Source of the DNA: an uncultured Bacteroidales bacterium
GTDB lineage: Bacteria; Bacteroidota; Bacteroidia; Bacteroidales; UBA3824
NCBI GenBank assembly: GCA_905234655.1
Contig: CAJOJG010000035.1
Coordinates: forward strand, 1-34,446
Reading direction: 5' to 3'
DNA length: 34,446 nt
The notes below the pieces were generated by a model. The model saw nothing but the letters and a program-made list of their open reading frames with translations. It was not told the origin of the DNA and did not search any database. Of this stretch, positions 33,598 through 34,446 are shown piece by piece. The position numbers and the translations under genes were made by a program. Positions within the stretch are counted from its first letter, which is position 1; each line of letters begins with the position of its first letter.

Positions 33598-33683
33598 ATA
33601 ATGGATAATTGACAATTGACAGTTGACAATTGGACTTCCGCGTGAAGGCATTGTCAATTGTCAATTGTTCATTGTCAATTGAT
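33598..33683. repeat. second palindromic ATTGACA element between ppiA and pheS
   Basis: Arm one (about 33605-33632) is made of ATTGACA units, the cap is CTTC-CGCGT-GAAG (about 33635-33647, itself a short hairpin) and arm two (33650-33683) is made of ATTGTCA units. The outer end, CAATTGATTA, is the same as in the element at 32459-32580 and supplies the ppiA stop codon. Confidence 0.85.
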
Positions 33684-34391
33684 TACGCTTGCTTTAATAA
33701 TCTTGATGTCTGATGTGGGGCGGTCGGCGCGGTCCTTGTCGGCGGTTGCGATTTTGTCAACGACGTCCATGCCTTCAACGACTTCGCCAAAGACGGTGTA
33801 CTGTGCGTCGAGCGTTGGCGCGCCGCCTACCGTGGCGTATGCTTCGAGTTGCTCGTCGGAGAACTCAAATCCGTAGCGCGAGTATGCCTTGAGCTTTTCG
33901 GCGGGCGTTACCGTGCCGTGCACGATGTAGAACTGCGAGCCGGAGCTGCGGCGCATCGGGTTTCCTTGGTCGCCAGTGCGGGCTGCGGCTATCGCGCCGC
34001 GCTTGTGGAAGTGTGCGGGTACAATCTCGGCGGGGAGCGTGTATCCCGGGCCGCTGGAGCCGAGTTGCTGTCCGGGCGCGGCGGTCTTGGATTCGGGGTC
34101 GCCGGTCTGGACCATGAAGCCTTCGATTACCCTGTGGAACAGGATTCCGTCGTAAAAGCCGTCCTTGACGAGTTTTACGAAATTGTTGGTGTGTACGGGG
34201 GTGTCATCATAGAGTTGGATCTTGATGTTGCCCAAAGTGGTTTCTAATAGTATCATGATATTATTGTTTTGCTTTACCTGTTGCTCGGCAACTTGCTGTG
34301 GCTGAGCGTTTTTGTTTTTGTCTTTTTTTTGCGCCGACAACAATATCGGCATCATCATCAGCGCGGCGATTATCAATAATGTTTTTCTCAT
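33675..34391 (-). CDS. secreted cyclophilin-type peptidyl-prolyl isomerase
   Basis: A 238-aa protein with a signal peptide (MRKTLLIIAALMMMPILLSA, cut before QKKDKNK), a short Lys/Gln-rich linker and a cyclophilin domain from about residue 45: LETTLGNIKIQLYDDTPVH, FYDGILFHRVIEGFMVQTGD (catalytic Arg in FHRV), SSGSQFYIVHG and YTVFGEVVEGMDVVDKI. It would help fold exported proteins in the periplasm. The last residues, VIN before the stop, are encoded by the edge of the repeat element at 33598-33683, so that element may have changed the C-terminus. First gene of the operon with pheS and tyrS, with its own promoter. Confidence 0.93.
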   Translation of the reverse strand: MRKTLLIIAALMMMPILLSAQKKDKNKNAQPQQVAEQQVKQNNNIMILLETTLGNIKIQLYDDTPVHTNNFVKLVKDGFYDGILFHRVIEGFMVQTGDPESKTAAPGQQLGSSGPGYTLPAEIVPAHFHKRGAIAAARTGDQGNPMRRSSGSQFYIVHGTVTPAEKLKAYSRYGFEFSDEQLEAYATVGGAPTLDAQYTVFGEVVEGMDVVDKIATADKDRADRPTSDIKIIKASVIN

Positions 34392-34425
34392 TTTTGCAGT
34401 CGTTTGTATTGTTGCATAACGCTTT

Positions 34426-34434
34426 GCAAAGGTA
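34426..34434 (-). promoter_or_regulatory. -7 element of the ppiA-pheS-tyrS operon
   Basis: TACCTTTGC on the minus strand, 34 bases before ATG 34391. The -33 element would lie outside the window. No other promoter is seen before pheS or tyrS. Confidence 0.65.
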
Positions 34435-34446
34435 ATATATTTTTTT

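Overview
The window looks like chromosomal DNA of an uncultured Bacteroidota, most likely a Bacteroidales. Many genes are preceded by the phylum's unusual promoter, TTTG, then 19-20 bases, then TAnnTTTG. There are LxxC-type lipoproteins, a cysteine-bearing insertion in PheS, and accessory families common in this phylum (ORF6N, DUF5618, DUF1016, DUF6922/AbiEii). The genus cannot be told from the sequence. No tRNA, rRNA, CRISPR array, complete insertion sequence or prophage was seen.

Layout. (1) Positions 1-7141 are an accessory zone with many broken genes: an N-terminally decayed YhcG/DUF1016 nuclease, an unidentified protein scrap, an intact lipoprotein gene, a shortened PIN toxin with a coupled small ORF, a collapsed DUF6922-AbiEii pair, a small secreted peptide, a membrane protein, an ORF6N-PLD gene, a sugar acetyltransferase, an FkbM methyltransferase and a partial second copy of the lipoprotein gene. 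(2) 7274-9899 holds a methyl-accepting chemoreceptor and an outer-membrane barrel protein. (3) 10001-11641 is a GH43 glycosidase lipoprotein on the minus strand. (4) 11716-17485 is a single-promoter operon: small coiled-coil protein, tandem TIR-like/DUF4062-like protein, membrane-anchored nSTAND1 ATPase with coiled coil and beta-propeller, and membrane-anchored SpoIIE/RsbU-type phosphatase. Then come efp and a second, GAF-linked SpoIIE-type phosphatase (17613-19528). (5) 19606-26214 is a minus-strand run: metF, a large HAMP-GAF-PAS-hemerythrin-like sensor, a secreted protein and comEC. (6) 26368-28201 holds asnA and rnhB; DUF5618 follows on the minus strand. (7) 28741-31104 is a second graveyard in which at least four truncated genes are spliced end to end. 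(8) 31154-34391 is a housekeeping operon, ppiA-pheS-tyrS, whose gaps are filled by palindromic repeats built on ATTGACA.

Best candidate for a little-described system: the four-gene operon at 11781-17485. Its parts suggest a signalling or biological-conflict module: TIR-like sensing or effector domains, a STAND switch with a propeller sensor at the membrane, and a PP2C output. A perfect 13-bp inverted repeat covers the start codon of the TIR-like gene and could control its translation. A second PP2C phosphatase with a GAF domain lies just downstream, and no RsbW kinase or STAS partner is visible, so their substrates are unknown. The large sensor at 22423 ends in a hemerythrin-like domain that has lost three of seven iron ligands, which is a second signalling oddity.
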